Shown here piece by piece: positions 31,469-42,869 of a stretch of 64,000 bases of DNA. Within the stretch, counting starts at the first letter, position 1, and every line of letters starts with the position of its first letter. Origin of the DNA: Anoplolepis gracilipes (taxonomy: Eukaryota > Arthropoda > Insecta > Hymenoptera > Formicidae). The position numbers and the translations under genes are program-made. Where the stretch lies: positions 372,001 to 436,000 of the forward strand of contig NW_027328675.1 in the NCBI RefSeq assembly GCF_047496725.1, given 5' to 3'. The notes under the pieces were generated by a model. That model made no database searches, was not told the origin of the DNA, and was given only the letters and a program-made list of their open reading frames with translations.

Positions 31469-32217
31469 TGTTGTGCCTCCAGGAGGGGGGCACAGGGTTT
31501 TTCGGGATTCGTGCAGGGAAGGCCGGGGATACGGCGGGCAGTGACCTCTATTTATTTTAATAAAGTTCTTGTTTTTATATGTGTTTGCTTCTTCCTTTTA
31601 TTATAATAAATAACAGTAGATAGACTCAATGGGTTGGTATTTTGTCACTGCTCCCAGCGAACGTTATGTCACTCGCGTTTGATATCGGTTGAAGCGAGAG
31701 AGCGGGGTAGTCTGATACGCGTCGACTTATCTCAGGTGCGCGTATATCTCTTAGTCATTCGTGTATGACTCTGTTGAATCTGGTTAACAGCTGCCCGTGA
31801 CGATTATTACTCGTTAAGTTCTAATCAACGACTGCCCGTGACGATTATTCCTCTTTTGGATCTGATCAACGACTGCCCGTCGCTTCATCGCGGCGGGTGC
31901 TGAGCTTGCCTCCGAACTGCATGGTTTTTCGGAGGGGGTCCCTTAGCAACATGACCAAATATGGTTATGTTGCTGAATTCGCGTTTTAGTGCAGGCGAGG
32001 AAGTTCAAAGTCGAATTTCCTCGCTTGTACTTTTAGCAATTCGGTGACACCTTTCCGGTTTCGTGTTCTCGCTCGGTCTCGGGCGCGCGTGGCTCGCTGC
32101 GTCAGCGGCTCGCGCGATTATCGCTTCGCTCGCGATGCATTCCTGCATCAATATAATTATATGTATATATATATGTATATATTCATTAAGTCTGTAGCCT
32201 TTTCTGGGGCTATAACA
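31469..32217 (-). repeat. Errantivirus 5' LTR (749 bp)
   Basis: Same ends as the 3' LTR, TGTTGTGCCTCC to CTATAACA on the plus strand. It is next to the PBS on its inner side and to target duplicate AGCA (32218-32221) on its outer side. Confidence 0.93.
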
Positions 32218-32917
32218 AGCACTTCTTGCTGGAATGTCCCCTCTTTGACGCGCAGAGAGAGATACTGCGAAGCGTCGTACCGGAAGGTGAATGGCAATGG
32301 CCGGATGTGGCACGCTTCTTCGTGTCAAGCCCAGAGGCTCTTTCCGTGTTCACCGATTTTTGCCAGGAATCCCTCTGGCTGAAGGGATACGAATCGTAGA
32401 CTATATATTAGGTAGGTCCGTTGTTCAACCGAAGAGGTCGGAGCCTTCGGGTATGGGAGTGTGACCCCGTAATCATTTCGGGACAACCACGCTCTCGAGC
32501 AGCGTTCGCGTCGCGTTAGATGAAATTAGGTAGGACCTCATTTACCTTAATACGCCCACCTATCCCACTACTCCTTTCGCCCGACAGGGTCAGAAGCGTT
32601 CATCCAGGTCGGGATGCAAATGGACAGGCCTCCCCGTGGTCCCCGTGGGCACGACGGATAAGATAGTGGGGTGAAGGAGTCGGATAGTGGCGAATGCCAG
32701 CCGGCGGAGTTTATGTCACCCTAAGGAAGGAAGGATGGGCTTATTCGTCGTGGCCAAACTGTCCATCCTGCACAAACGATCCAGCAGGCGCTACTGGATT
32801 TTTCCATCGCCCGTCTCGGGGCGGTTCCGATAGACAGTGGATGTAAAAATGTGGCGTATGCCTGAAAGGGCGAGGTAGCACTGGCCTTTCCCACTCGTGG
32901 GAACGGCTCACACATTA
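32218..32917 (+). mobile_element. LINE copy 1, 3' part (ORF2 end and 3' UTR)
   Basis: ORF2 resumes with HFLLECP, completing the C-terminal zinc motif started at 22,720 (C-x-C...H...C type typical of R1-clade RTs). It runs to TAG 32398-32400 (ESLWLKGYES). The rest is a 3' UTR of about 517 bp, 95% or more like that of copy 2. Confidence 0.88.
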
Positions 32918-32931
32918 ACTGTCACGGATGC
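32918..32931 (+). repeat. 14-bp target duplication, copy 2 of 3
   Basis: ACTGTCACGGATGC separates LINE copy 1 from LINE copy 2. Confidence 0.85.
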
Positions 32932-35900
32932 CTCGTGATTAGAACCGCGTACGTCGTATTAGAGCGTTGTTTCATTACTACGATTAGGTCGGCGTCAGTC
33001 AATTTAGCGCGCGAATCAGAAACCGGCGTCAAACAAATAGCGCGCGAGATAGATAAGCCCGCGATTAGATCCGCGCTTAGATCCGCGAACATTGCGACAA
33101 CGGTGCGAAAGACGGTTAGATTCGCGGACCCAACCCCATCCCACACAGCGAGTGGCCCGGCGCCACAGGAATTAGGTAGGATAAGCTCCAGCTTAAATAG
33201 TGCGGCCACGGGTGTTAGGATGCTGCAGCTGAACATGCGACGTTCGGCTGTAGTAACGGGTGAGGTACGTCAGCTCGTAGTCGAAAAGCGACTTGACGTT
33301 TTGTTATTGCAGGAACCACACGTCGGGAAGCAGGGTTCGGGTTACACAATCGTAGGATTAGGCATAGGGATGAAGGTTGCCACATTGCGCTCCCAACGTC
33401 CGTGGGCAGAGTGGCGATCTGCAATCCCAATTTTGATACGGTTTTCGTCTCGCAGCTTAGCACTACGCATTGTGTCTGTGTAGAAGTGCAGGCCCCCAGC
33501 TTCTCCTTCTACGTTGTCTCGTGCTACTTCCAGTACAGCGACGAGATTGAGAAGCACCTCAGACACCTCGAAACGGTGCTTCGTTCACTGAGGGGGGAGA
33601 GACTTATTATAGGTGTAGACGCCAATGCTCGATCGTCACTCTGGAGTCCCCAAGAGACAGACGATAGAGGTGCCAGATTCGAGGACCTCATCAGGGCATT
33701 TGGCATGTCAGTGGTCGACGATGTTGGACAGCCGCCCATCTTTTGGACGACAAGGGGTTCGTCATTCATCGACGTATCCCTGACGTCGCCTTCCATGAAC
33801 AAGTTCATCTGTGACTGGAAGGTAAGGTGTGACTGGACCACCAGTGACCACAGGGCCGTGGACATAAGATTGAGATTGCCGAAAGAGTCAGGTGCCGATC
33901 GGGGCGCTGGAAACACGAGGTTCGACACAAGTCGGGCCGACTGGGAACGGTTCTCTGTCACCCTAACAGATCTTTCAAGATCGCAACTGGAGGCTATCGA
34001 TCTGTGCTCCACAATAGAAGTAGAGAAAATGGCAGAAACGCTCACAGTGGTGCTCACAGAGACCTGTGTTGCGTCAATACCCAGGAAGCGCAAATTTAGG
34101 AAGTCCAACCCGTGGTGGACAAAAAAATTAACTATAGTTAAGAAACAGGTATATAGGTTGCGTCGTGCCCTTCAGGGAGGGTGAGAGGACCCTACTTACC
34201 TCCGGGTACTGCTGGAGTATCGTTCTTCACAAAGGCAGTACTGTAGGGGGGTGAGGCGGGCGAAACTCGCGAGCTGGCGAAAGTTCGTCACATCGCACGG
34301 CAACCGGGAGCCCTGGGGCTTCGTTTACAAGCAACAGGCGAGCAAACTCCAGGTTGAGAGGGTGCTAAGCACACTCCGGTGTGGCGAATATTCCACAAAG
34401 TCACTAGGGGAGACCGCCAGTTACCTCCTGGATGTGCACATCCCAGATGACCGGGAGATAGAAGATACGCTTGAACAGCGTGAAATTAGAAACGCATGCA
34501 GGGTCGCTACCGATACAGCCGACGCCTCTTTCTTCACAGAGGTGGAAATGGCTCGCGCGGTAAAAACTTGTAAAAACAATAAAGCTCCGGGTTTAGATCT
34601 AGTCGAGGTCGCCGTACTCAAGGCGGCCTGTAAAGTAATCTCCGGTCAGTTCGTTAGGCTCTTCAACGGGTGTCTTTAGTGGGGCGTCTTTCCTTCTGTC
34701 TGGAAGGAGGGTTCACTCCGAGTCTTCCTGAAAGGCGAAGACAAGGACGAGAGAGACCCGAAATCCTACAGACCCATTTGTCTCCTCTCCGTAGTAGGAA
34801 AACTTTTCGAAAAGCTTATAAAAGCTCGTCTGCTAGACACGTCACTGGCACCGGGAAAGGTCTCCGGTCGACAATTCGGGTTTATGCCCGGAAGGTCGAC
34901 GGAGGAAGTTGTCGTGGAGTTGCGACGGATGGTCTCTGCCTTCGAAAGGAGGTACGCCATTGCGCTTCTCTTTGACATTTCCGGGGCTTTTGACAATGTC
35001 TGGTGGCCCCTTGTGTTAGAGAGTCTTAAAAAACGGGATTGTCCGCGTAATATCTTCGAAGTACTCCGGAGTTACTTCAGCGATCGAAGTGTAAAAATTT
35101 CTCTTAGCTCCGCGGAAGTGTCCAAGCGGGCCGAGGGGGGGTGCCCTCAGGGTTCCGTTTTGGGCCCGGCCTGCTGGAACCTCATGTTTGATGGCCTATT
35201 GAGAGTACTGCAAGACGTGATTCCAGATAGATACGCCGCGTACGCGGACGATCTCGTGGTCGTCATAAACGGAAACTCGCGAAGGGAACTCGAGACAGAA
35301 GGCCAACGTGTAGTTAACATAATAACAGAATGGTGTAGGTCCGCGAAACTTCAGATTTCCGAGCGTAAAACTGAATCCATCATTCTGAAATCCGACGCGA
35401 TCGTGAGAAACCCGATAGGTAAACGGGGAGGAGCACGACCGGATAGGAAGCGAAAAACAAATAAGAAAACCGTCGACTTCGAGAATAGACCGCCAATTAT
35501 TAAAATTGGAGAAACAAAAATAAGGTTTAAGCGAACGGTTAGGTATCTTGGCGTCTACCTGGATAGAATTTTAAAGGTTAGATCGCACTGCGAATACTTA
35601 AACAGCAAAGTCGGGCCGCTGTTCGAGAAGTTAGGTAGAGTAGCGAGAGCCCATTGAGGTCTACGTTTTAGGACACTCTCCACAATCTACCGGGGCGTGT
35701 TCGCACCGACAGTGGCTTATGCCGCTGCGGGGTGGGCCGACCTGTGTACGGAGAGAGATATTAGAATTCTGAAAGCCTTGTAGCGTCGAGTCTTAATTTC
35801 AATGACTGGCGCATACCGCACGGCCTCGTGGGAATCACTTTGCGTTGTCGGAGGAGCGACTCCTGTAGATATAGTTCTTCGCGAAGGTGCCGCGCGTTAT

Positions 35901-36912
35901 AATGTTAGGTCAGGAAAAGACGCCAAGATCGATAATATTGAGATCCCCGCCGGAACCGAAAAAAAAACCGCGATCGTAGGAATTAAAAACGAGGCGATAA
36001 ATATGTGGCAGACCCGATGGAACTCTTCAAGTAAGGGTCGTACCACGTTCGCCTTCTTTAGGGACGTGCGAGGTAGACTAGCTGCGCGTTCGTTGGAAAT
36101 AAATCATTGGAACACACAGGTCCTCACCGGACACGGAGATTTTAGGGAAAGACTCGCGTCGTTAAGTGAAAGTGAAGTGTGCATTTGCGGAGGTGGAGTT
36201 GACTCAGTTCAGCACTTCTTGCTGGAATGTCCCCTCTTTGACGCGCAGAGAGAGATCCTGCGAAGCGTCGTACCGGAAGGTGAATGGCAATGGCCGGATG
36301 TGGCACGCTTCTTCGTGTCAAGCCCAGAGGCCTTTTCCGTGTTCACCGATTTTTGCCGAGAATCCCTCTGGCTGAAGGAATACGAATCGTAGATTATATA
36401 TTAGGTAGGTCCGTTGTTCAACCGAAGAGGTCGGAGCCTTCGGATATGGGGGTGTGACCCCGTAATCTTCTCGGGACAACCACGCTCTCGAGCAGCATTC
36501 GCGTCGCGTTAGATAAAAAATTAGGTAGGACTCCAATTACCTTGATACGCCCACCTATCCCACCATTCCCATCGCCCGACAGGGTCAGAAGCGTTCATCC
36601 AGGTCGGGATGCAAATGGACAGGCCTTCCCGTGGTCCCCGTGGGCACGACGGATAAGATAGTGGGGTGAAGGAGTCGGATAGTGGCGAATGCCAGCCGGC
36701 GGAGTTTATGTCACCTTAAGGAAGGAAGGATGGGCTTATTCGTCGTGGCCAAACTGTCCATCCTGCACAAACGAACCAGCAGGCGATACTGGATTTTTCC
36801 ATCGCCCGTCTCGGGGCGGTTCCGATAGACAGTGGATGTAAAAATGTGGCGTATGCCTGAAATGGTGAGGTAGCACGGGCCTTTCCTACTCGTGGGAACG
36901 GCTCACACATTA
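32932..36912 (+). mobile_element. R1-clade-like LINE copy 2, 5'-truncated, head-to-tail with copy 1
   Basis: It begins at the position equivalent to about 19465 of copy 1 (shared CGTGAYTAGAACCGCG), so the 5' UTR and ribozyme are missing. It ends in the same GGCTCACACATTA and is followed by a third copy of the 14-bp target duplication. It is not interrupted and gives the complete ORF2 C-terminus and 3' UTR for the family. Confidence 0.88.
32935..36392 (+). pseudogene. LINE copy 2 ORF2: endonuclease and RT
   Basis: Endonuclease (MLQLNMRRSA about 33219; GVDANARSSLWS about 33613; SDHRAVDIRL), RT (FDISGAFDNVWW about 34975, YADDLVV about 35241) and C-terminal CICGGGVDSVQHFLLECP (about 36180-36233), ending at TAG 36390-36392. 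Lesions are a 2-bp deletion near 33408 relative to copy 1, TGA 34182-34184, TAG 34677-34679, TGA near 35655 and TAG near 35781. The copies complement each other's breaks, showing that most were acquired after insertion. Non-functional. Confidence 0.9.
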
Positions 36913-36926
36913 ACTGTCACGGATGC
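36913..36926 (+). repeat. 14-bp target duplication, copy 3 of 3
   Basis: ACTGTCACGGATGC after the 3' end of LINE copy 2; the next bases are TTTTTTGGCACAG. Confidence 0.8.
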
Positions 36927-37130
36927 TTTTTTGGCACAGCATAGCCACGAGTCGAAGTCAAAAAACTGAATGACTCATATATGGCGAGCACGATGATCCG
37001 TGCTGGCCACCGTTTCACGGTGCGTACTAAACGTTCACTCCAATCAAAGAAAGCAAGCGGAGAGGGGTTTCCCTCCGAACTTGAAGTAAAACAAATGAAA
37101 CGAATACATACAAAGTATCAAATGCACGGT
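36927..37130 (+). other. Fragment resembling the LINE 5' UTR or resumed BEL RT
   Basis: AGCATAGCCACGAGTCG...GTCA...CTGAA (36939 on) parallels 18618-18650 of LINE copy 1 (AGCATTGCCACGAGTCG, then GTCA and CTGAA). Both are followed by two short hairpins with different sequence: GCACG-ATGATC-CGTGC and CACCGT-TTC-ACGGTG here, GCAC-TTC-GTGC and GACGG...CCGTC at 18671-18703. In the BEL frame the first codons also read DAFLAQ, so BEL A could resume here. I cannot decide between them. Confidence 0.35.
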
Positions 37131-38240
37131 ACACGACGAAGCTGTTCTACATAAGACTGACAGGGCTAATGGGATATACAAAACCTAAAAATGGAAACCT
37201 GATCTAAGTGATCTAAGTTTCAAAGAACTAAATGTAAAAAGGCACATAAGGCATATGCCTTCGAGTACTATATTGTCTCCTACTGAAACAAGGAATTGAC
37301 GGATTTAATAGCGATGACTATAATATATTTAGCTGAGAAAAATCTCAAAATCTCAAAGAACTGACACGCAACTAAGCCAGAAGCGTAACCTGCTTGCATC
37401 ACAAGATGTACAAGCGAAGTTGGACGTTCACTACAATTAGTGTTGTCTAAAACAATAAATAAAGTGGACCATAGAAAAGTTCTACAATCGTCCACAAGGC
37501 CAAATAAAAACGGCAATTCCTATCATTTAAAACACTGACTTAGCCTAGCTAAGCCAAAATGGAATTACTGAGTGCCCTCCTCTCGGTGGTTGGAATCGCC
37601 TGTCTATTCACTCAAAAGAGGCGGCCGCTCGAAACCGAAGTGTCCTTAGGCGCGGATCTCCGTCACCTGGCAAAGGGGAAGCTTTGCTTCAAACGGGCGC
37701 TATGAGCTTTTGGCGTCCCAGTACACAAGTGTCGGGACGAGGCGTACGCCGCTAGCTTGTGCTCCATCCTCGGATACGAGATTCGAAGGACACTCGAAGA
37801 GCGAAAGCTTCCTCTGCTGCGGTAACGCCTCCTGCGGCAAGGAAGTTAGTAGCTGGACAAAGGGGCGTAGGAGTGCTTTAGCGTTCCTCGCCTCAAGTTC
37901 CTTAAAGCGTTTTTGAAAATTTCGGGGCACAGGAGTGGTAGTGATCCTTGCCCCTATCTAGTCAGGAAAATTCGGCAATCCTGAGGTGGACAGGATGCCG
38001 ACCTGACACAAAATAGCCAAAATTGTGCAATAACAGAACACTGACTTTGCGTCAACTCATTATGCATAATAAAAACGCTAACTTATACTAAATTAAACTG
38101 GCAGGCACAAAGATGCCATAAACGACAAGGATAACAACTCAGCGGGCAGAGGGGCCAACACTTCTGAGCCCTTAAAGCAACACGCCGCGAGCGGATCCAA
38201 GGAGCAGGCGTGCGCACTCTGAAGCCCATGCAGCAGGCTG
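37131..38240. other. Unassigned DNA left of the Transib
   Basis: Mixed-composition sequence. A 48-codon plus frame at 37560 (MELLSALLSVVGIACLF) has a hydrophobic start but no family. A minus frame 37930-37700 is of similar length. If the Transib split a gypsy gag, part of that gag should be here, but I could not recognise it. Confidence 0.35.
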
Positions 38241-38245
38241 CGACG

Positions 38246-38285
38246 CACAGTGGGGTAAATCTGAGAATTCCGGTAAAAAATACAT
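38246..38285 (+). repeat. Transib left TIR
   Basis: CACAGTGGGGTAAATC, then TGAGAATTCCGGTAAAA. AAAAATACA starts 23 bp after the heptamer, comparable with a nonamer position. Confidence 0.75.
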
Positions 38286-39316
38286 TTTTTGCAATATTTT
38301 TTTAAATAAAAATAAGCTACGTAACCTTTTTCAGTATAAGTCAAGGTACTTGAAAATGTTTACATTAATAAAATAATTATAAAATTAAATGTGAATTTAC
38401 TTGTGTAAAATTGATGAATTTTGACCGTAAATATTTTTAGTAAATTTTAAATATTAATAAAAAAAAGTATTCATCGAAATTTATTTTTCAATTAATCCTT
38501 CCTATATGTATTACTATGTAGAATACACATAAAAAAATGTAACATTTATTATTTATTTACTTTTTAAACTCTATGCAAATAATTTAAGATATAAAAATAA
38601 ATATTTGTTAATTTTGCAATTCATATTTTATTAACGTAGACAGTTTGGAATTTAGATGAAACTCATCTTCAAAATGTAAAAGATAATGAAAAATTTATTT
38701 GCTGATATTTGCTTATTAAGAAGATTTCTAAAATTAAGTGACGAACGGTTGGCCGCATATAAAATTATAATATACCTATTTGTAAAAATATTACATATAT
38801 TGATACAAAAACTGAAAGTTCACTATCTTAGCTAACATATGTAGAGTTGATATGTAGAAATGAAGTAATACTGGATACTACCGCTAGGTGGCTTGTGAAA
38901 CCACGATTCTTTCATAAACAAAATCTAGCACGCGCAGGATAAATAATCGTGTGGCGCGAACTATAATCACCTTATATAGTTATATCTGATTTGATGTTTA
39001 AAATTTCTTTGCTAATTTTGGCATTTCCATATAGTTTATTGTTTTAATAGTAGTGTGACGTGTCTCAGTATTTTTCTGCGTTCAGTATTTTTACTAATAG
39101 TTTAAATTTTTTCTATATTATAAATATATTATTATTATAAATATATATATATTTTCTATATTATAAATATATTATTTTTCTTGTGTTTATTGTATTAGTC
39201 TTCTTACCTTAATAATTTTACTAAGTTAATATTTTTCACTATTTTTACTCTAGTTTAGTCCCCAATACAGTTTCGTTTTCTTTTCTTTTCTATTTTAATT
39301 AATAATAAAATTCAAA
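38286..39316 (+). other. Transib 5' non-coding part
   Basis: About 1 kb of AT-rich DNA between the left TIR and the visible transposase. Upstream transposase exons or N-terminus may have decayed here, but no convincing frame is seen. Confidence 0.45.
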
Positions 39317-40628
39317 ATGAATTTATTTGAAATAGAACAAAGTACGTTGTGTACGTGCCTGTGGAACAATCGATCAAAACAAAAAATTAAAATAGACATT
39401 AAGAATGGTGAAGAATTTGTGTTAGACGGCAAATGGGGAATGGATGGTGCTTCGGGGCAGCAAACTTTCAAGCAAAGATGGGCGTCAAATGATTCCGTAA
39501 CAGAATTCGAAGAATACCCTTTCGAAGAAATGTCCGACAAATCTATATTCATGGTTTCATTTGTCCCGTTACAAATAACATCAAAGAATAATAATAAGGT
39601 AATATGGATAAACGATCGGCCTTCGTCAGTCAGATACTGCCGACCGATAAAATTTACCTATAGGAAGGAAACACTTTCCACTACATTGACAGAATAAAAT
39701 TATTATAAGAAAGAAATTAATAATTTAATTTCGACAGTAGTGACAGTAAATCAAATTAGTTTTACTATTATTTATAACTTGCAATGCACCATGATTGATG
39801 GGAAGATGTGTAATGTCTTAACCAGCCAAAAGTCGAGTGCTTCTTTAATATTTGCAGAGCAAAATCGAGCAAAATGAATCAATTAGATCGAATAATGGCA
39901 TTACCAATAAATAAAGAAAATTATAAATTTGGGTTATCAACATTACATTGTTGAATTAGATTCATGGAGTGCCTCCTGCATATTTCTTATAACATAGAAT
40001 TTAAAAAGGACCATGTTTCAAGAGAATGTAAAATATTAAAAGAAAAAAGGAAAAAACACGTTCAAATGGCTCTAAAATCAGAATTATCCATTAATGTAAA
40101 TTTTGTTAAACAAGGATATGGCATCACAAATGACGGCAACACAGCGAGAAGTTTTTTTTCTAAACCGGATGTTGTAGGGAGAATTCTCGGTATAAATACA
40201 AATTTAATTCATTTGCAAATATATTACGTCATTTCTAGCGGTTTCGAGATCGATACAAATAAGTTTGAACAGTATTTACTCGAAACCGCAAAACTATATA
40301 TATACGAGACTATAATTGGTATAAAATGCCTCCTACAGTGCATAAAGTGTTGCTACATGGCGGTAAAATAATGCAAGAATTTAATGTACCAATTGGTCGC
40401 CTTTCCGAGGAAGCTCAGGAAGCTAATAATAAAATTTTTAAAGATGCTTGTGCTCATAATAACAGATGCTGCTCTCGTAAGGCTACCAATGAGGACGTAA
40501 TGCATTTTCTTCTGGTTGCATCAGATCCATTAATTAGTTTCATAAGATTAAAAAAAAATAAAAAGATTAAAGAGTTATCAGAAAAAGCAAAGTCATTACT
40601 AAAAAATGTTGTCTTGGACGTTGAATAA
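39317..40628 (+). pseudogene. Transib transposase (RAG1-core relative), broken
   Basis: Three collinear pieces (39317-39697, about 39785-40371, 40326-40628). The first has DGASGQQTFKQRW, then FMVSFVPLQITS and RPSSVRYCRPIKF, the hallmark stretch shared by Transib and RAG1 around the first catalytic Asp (the D of DG). Later come DGKMCNVLTSQKSSAS, IRFMECLLHISYNIEFK, GYGITNDGNTARSFF, which should hold the catalytic Glu/Asp region, and PPTVHKVLLHGGKIM with IGRLSEEAQEANN near the C-terminus. Stops at about 39697, 39881 and 39955 and a frame change near 40326 kill it. The enzyme would cut at the heptamer by a hairpin mechanism. The N-terminal part is missing. Confidence 0.85.
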
Positions 40629-40822
40629 ATTGTTTAAACAATGCTAATATTTCTTTCTATCTATTCTGTAAATTTATGCAAAAATAACTTATGCAGTTAA
40701 AAAATAGAATAAAAAATTAAAAAATTTTTTTTAAATTTTTATAAACATAGAAAATAAAACTACAATCTATCTTTAAGATCCTCAGTAAATTTCAAAAAGA
40801 TTCATTATGTTTTAAGGATTTG

Positions 40823-40862
40823 ACAGAATTTTGACCGCAAAATCTCATTTTCTCCCACTGTG
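40823..40862 (-). repeat. Transib right TIR
   Basis: Minus-strand CACAGTGGGAGAAAATGAGA, then TTTTGCGGTCAAAA; partner of 38246-38285. Confidence 0.75.
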
Positions 40863-40873
40863 CGGCGGCGGAT

Positions 40874-41803
40874 CAAACAAAGTCGCGAGTCGAATGCTTC
40901 AATTGCGGAAAAGCGGGACATATTGCGAGGAAGTGTTGTATGCCGTGGATAGAATGCGACCGATGTAACCGGTTAGGGCATCGCTCTGAGAAATGTCCTT
41001 TGAAGAAAGACGTGAACGCCGTAAATGAAATTAACAGCGTATCGAATTTATACAAGCGGTCGATAATCATTAACGGACGTAAAATTACCGGATTAGTTGA
41101 TATCGGGAGTGGATGCACGCTAATACGAATGTCTGTCGCCGAGAAAAATAATATGGCAATAACGATAACGTCGAATAACGTATTGAGGGGGTTCGCGGGT
41201 CAAATTACCATGAGTAACCGAGCGGCGTTTTGTGAAATCAGAATAATGGAGGCGACGGCACGGGTTGATGTTATCGTGGTTCCGGATAACCACCTCATGT
41301 ACGATGTGATAGTCGGTCGCGATTTCCTTGAGCAAGAACACATCATGGTTATAAAAAGGGGCAATCAACTAATATTCAAACAATTGCTCGCGATTAATGA
41401 CGATGTAGAGCACCTCGTTGACGTCAATTATTTGAGTCCGAAAATAGACGATATCATCACGATAAGTACAGGCACGATTAGCGAAGCGGCGAGACAGCAA
41501 GGTACTGCATTATTGCGAGAATTTAGAGACTGCGTATCCTTTTCGATAGCGGAGTTAGGGAAGATGGATGCGACATTGTTGAGTATCCGTTGCACATCCG
41601 ACGTACCTGTCGCGTACCGCCCGTATAGATTAGCCGAAAACGAAAAGCGCGCAGTAAAAGGTATTATCCAGGAACTCCTGGACAATAATATCATCCGAGA
41701 GTCGAATTCACCTTACGCGAGTCCGGTGTTACTGGTGAAGAAAAAAGATGGCGAATATCGGATGTGCGTGGACTTCCGGAAGCTGAACGCGATTACGATC
41801 TGA
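40874..41803 (+). pseudogene. Gypsy gag end, protease and RT start
   Basis: VECFNCGKAGHIARKC and CDRCNRLGHRSEKC are two CCHC knuckles (40889-41002). The protease follows with GLVDIGSGCTLI, where the usual DTG/DSG is DIG, so the catalytic triad is altered. DVIVGRDFLEQ is the second protease block. RT begins DVPVAYRPYRLAENEKRAV and ASPVLLVKKKDGEYRMCVDFRKLN. The frame ends in TGA 41801-41803, after which RT continues in the same frame. If Transib insertion split gag, the rest of gag is on the far side. Confidence 0.85.
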
Positions 41804-42869
41804 GACAAATACCTCATGTCGCTAATTGAAGATCAGATTGACAAATTGGGAGGCAACAAATATTTTACAGAGTTAGACCTAGCTTCCGGATATTACCAGA
41901 TGCCAGTGGCGGCTGATTTTATCGAAAAGACGGCTTCCGTAACTCCCGAAGGCCACTACGAGTTTTTACGAATGCCCTTCGGGCTGACAAATGCAACGGC
42001 CGTCTTCCAACAAGTGATGAATAGGGTCTTGGGTTATCTGAAGAACTCGATTGCGATTCCATACTTGGACGACGTGATCATACCGTCTCAGACAATAGAG
42101 GAAGGGGTAGTGCGGTTACGTCAAGTGTTGGATACCTTCCGCAATCACCATCTGACCTTAAAAAAAGAGATGCACATTTTTTGCCGAGTCGATAGAATAT
42201 TTAGGTAGAGAGATAAGCGCGCAAGGAGTTCGGCCAGGGCAAGGCAAAGTCGAGGCAGTGCTACGCATGGAGAGACCCTGGACAATCAAACAGGTACGCC
42301 AAGTCATAGGGTTAGCTAGTTATTTCAGAAGGTTTGTGGAAAACTTTGCAACCATAGTGGAGCCGCTAACAAAGCTGACCAGGAAGGATGTACCTTGGAC
42401 GTGGCAGCACGAACAGGAATCGGCGTTTCGTAATATTAAAACGAAATTAACGTCCCGGCCGATACTAACGATATTTAACCCCGTACGACGTACGGAAGTA
42501 CACACCGATGCAAGCGCGATAGGGGTAGGAGCCATACTACTGCAGGAGAAGGACGGCAAGATGGTGGTGGTAGCTTATTTTAGCTGGCAGACCACCAAGG
42601 ATCGGCAATGCTACCACTCGTACAAGCTGGAGACGATGGCAGTGGTGTTAGCCCTGAGGTATTTCAGGGTATATTTATTAGGGATGCAGTTCAAGGTAGT
42701 GACCGATTGCAATGCGTTACGCTTAACCCTTGCCAAACGGACCTGTTACCACACATTGGCCGATAGTGGCTGGAGATACAAGAGTATACCTTCGACATCG
42801 AGTATCGGCTCCAGTCTAAGATGGCGCATGTGGACGCACTCAGTCGCAACCCGATACAGATCCCGATAG
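41804..42869 (+). pseudogene. Gypsy RT core and RNase H
   Basis: FTELDLASGYYQMPV (motif A), FLRMPFGLTNATAVFQQVM, and AIPYLDDVIIPS (YLDD). A frame change lies near 42205. RNase H then reads FRRFVENFATIVEPLTKL, EVHTDASAIGVGAIL, YHSYKLETMAVVLALRYFRVYL and VTDCNALR. Another frame change near 42780 precedes integrase. Broken but easily aligned to the family. Confidence 0.88.

Larger units (their letters stand above)
22749..32217 (-). mobile_element. Errantivirus (Ty3/gypsy with env), complete, minus strand
   Basis: It is bounded by two LTRs (TGTT...AACA) and a 4-bp target duplication AGCA (22745-22748 and 32218-32221) inside LINE copy 1 ORF2. On the minus strand the order is LTR, PBS, gag, protease, RT, RNase H, integrase, env, PPT, LTR: an endogenous-retrovirus-like Errantivirus. 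LTRs are near-identical except one 24-bp indel and scattered substitutions, so insertion is recent relative to its host LINE. All of gag, pol and env carry stops or frame changes, so this copy is defective. Its length, 9469 bp, is slightly longer than classic gypsy. Confidence 0.93.
38246..40862 (+). mobile_element. Transib DNA transposon with RSS-like ends (2617 bp)
   Basis: Both ends read CACAGTGGG inward (38246 and, on the minus strand, 40862), matching the heptamer CACAGTG shared by Transib TIRs and V(D)J signals. Imperfect TIR similarity continues about 38 bp (TGAGA, CGGT, AAAA blocks). The flanks are CGACG (38241-38245) and CGGCG (40863-40867), fitting the 5-bp CGNCG target preference of Transib with one mismatch. 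An A-rich block begins 23 bp after each heptamer. A degenerate Transib transposase lies inside. Confidence 0.88.
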
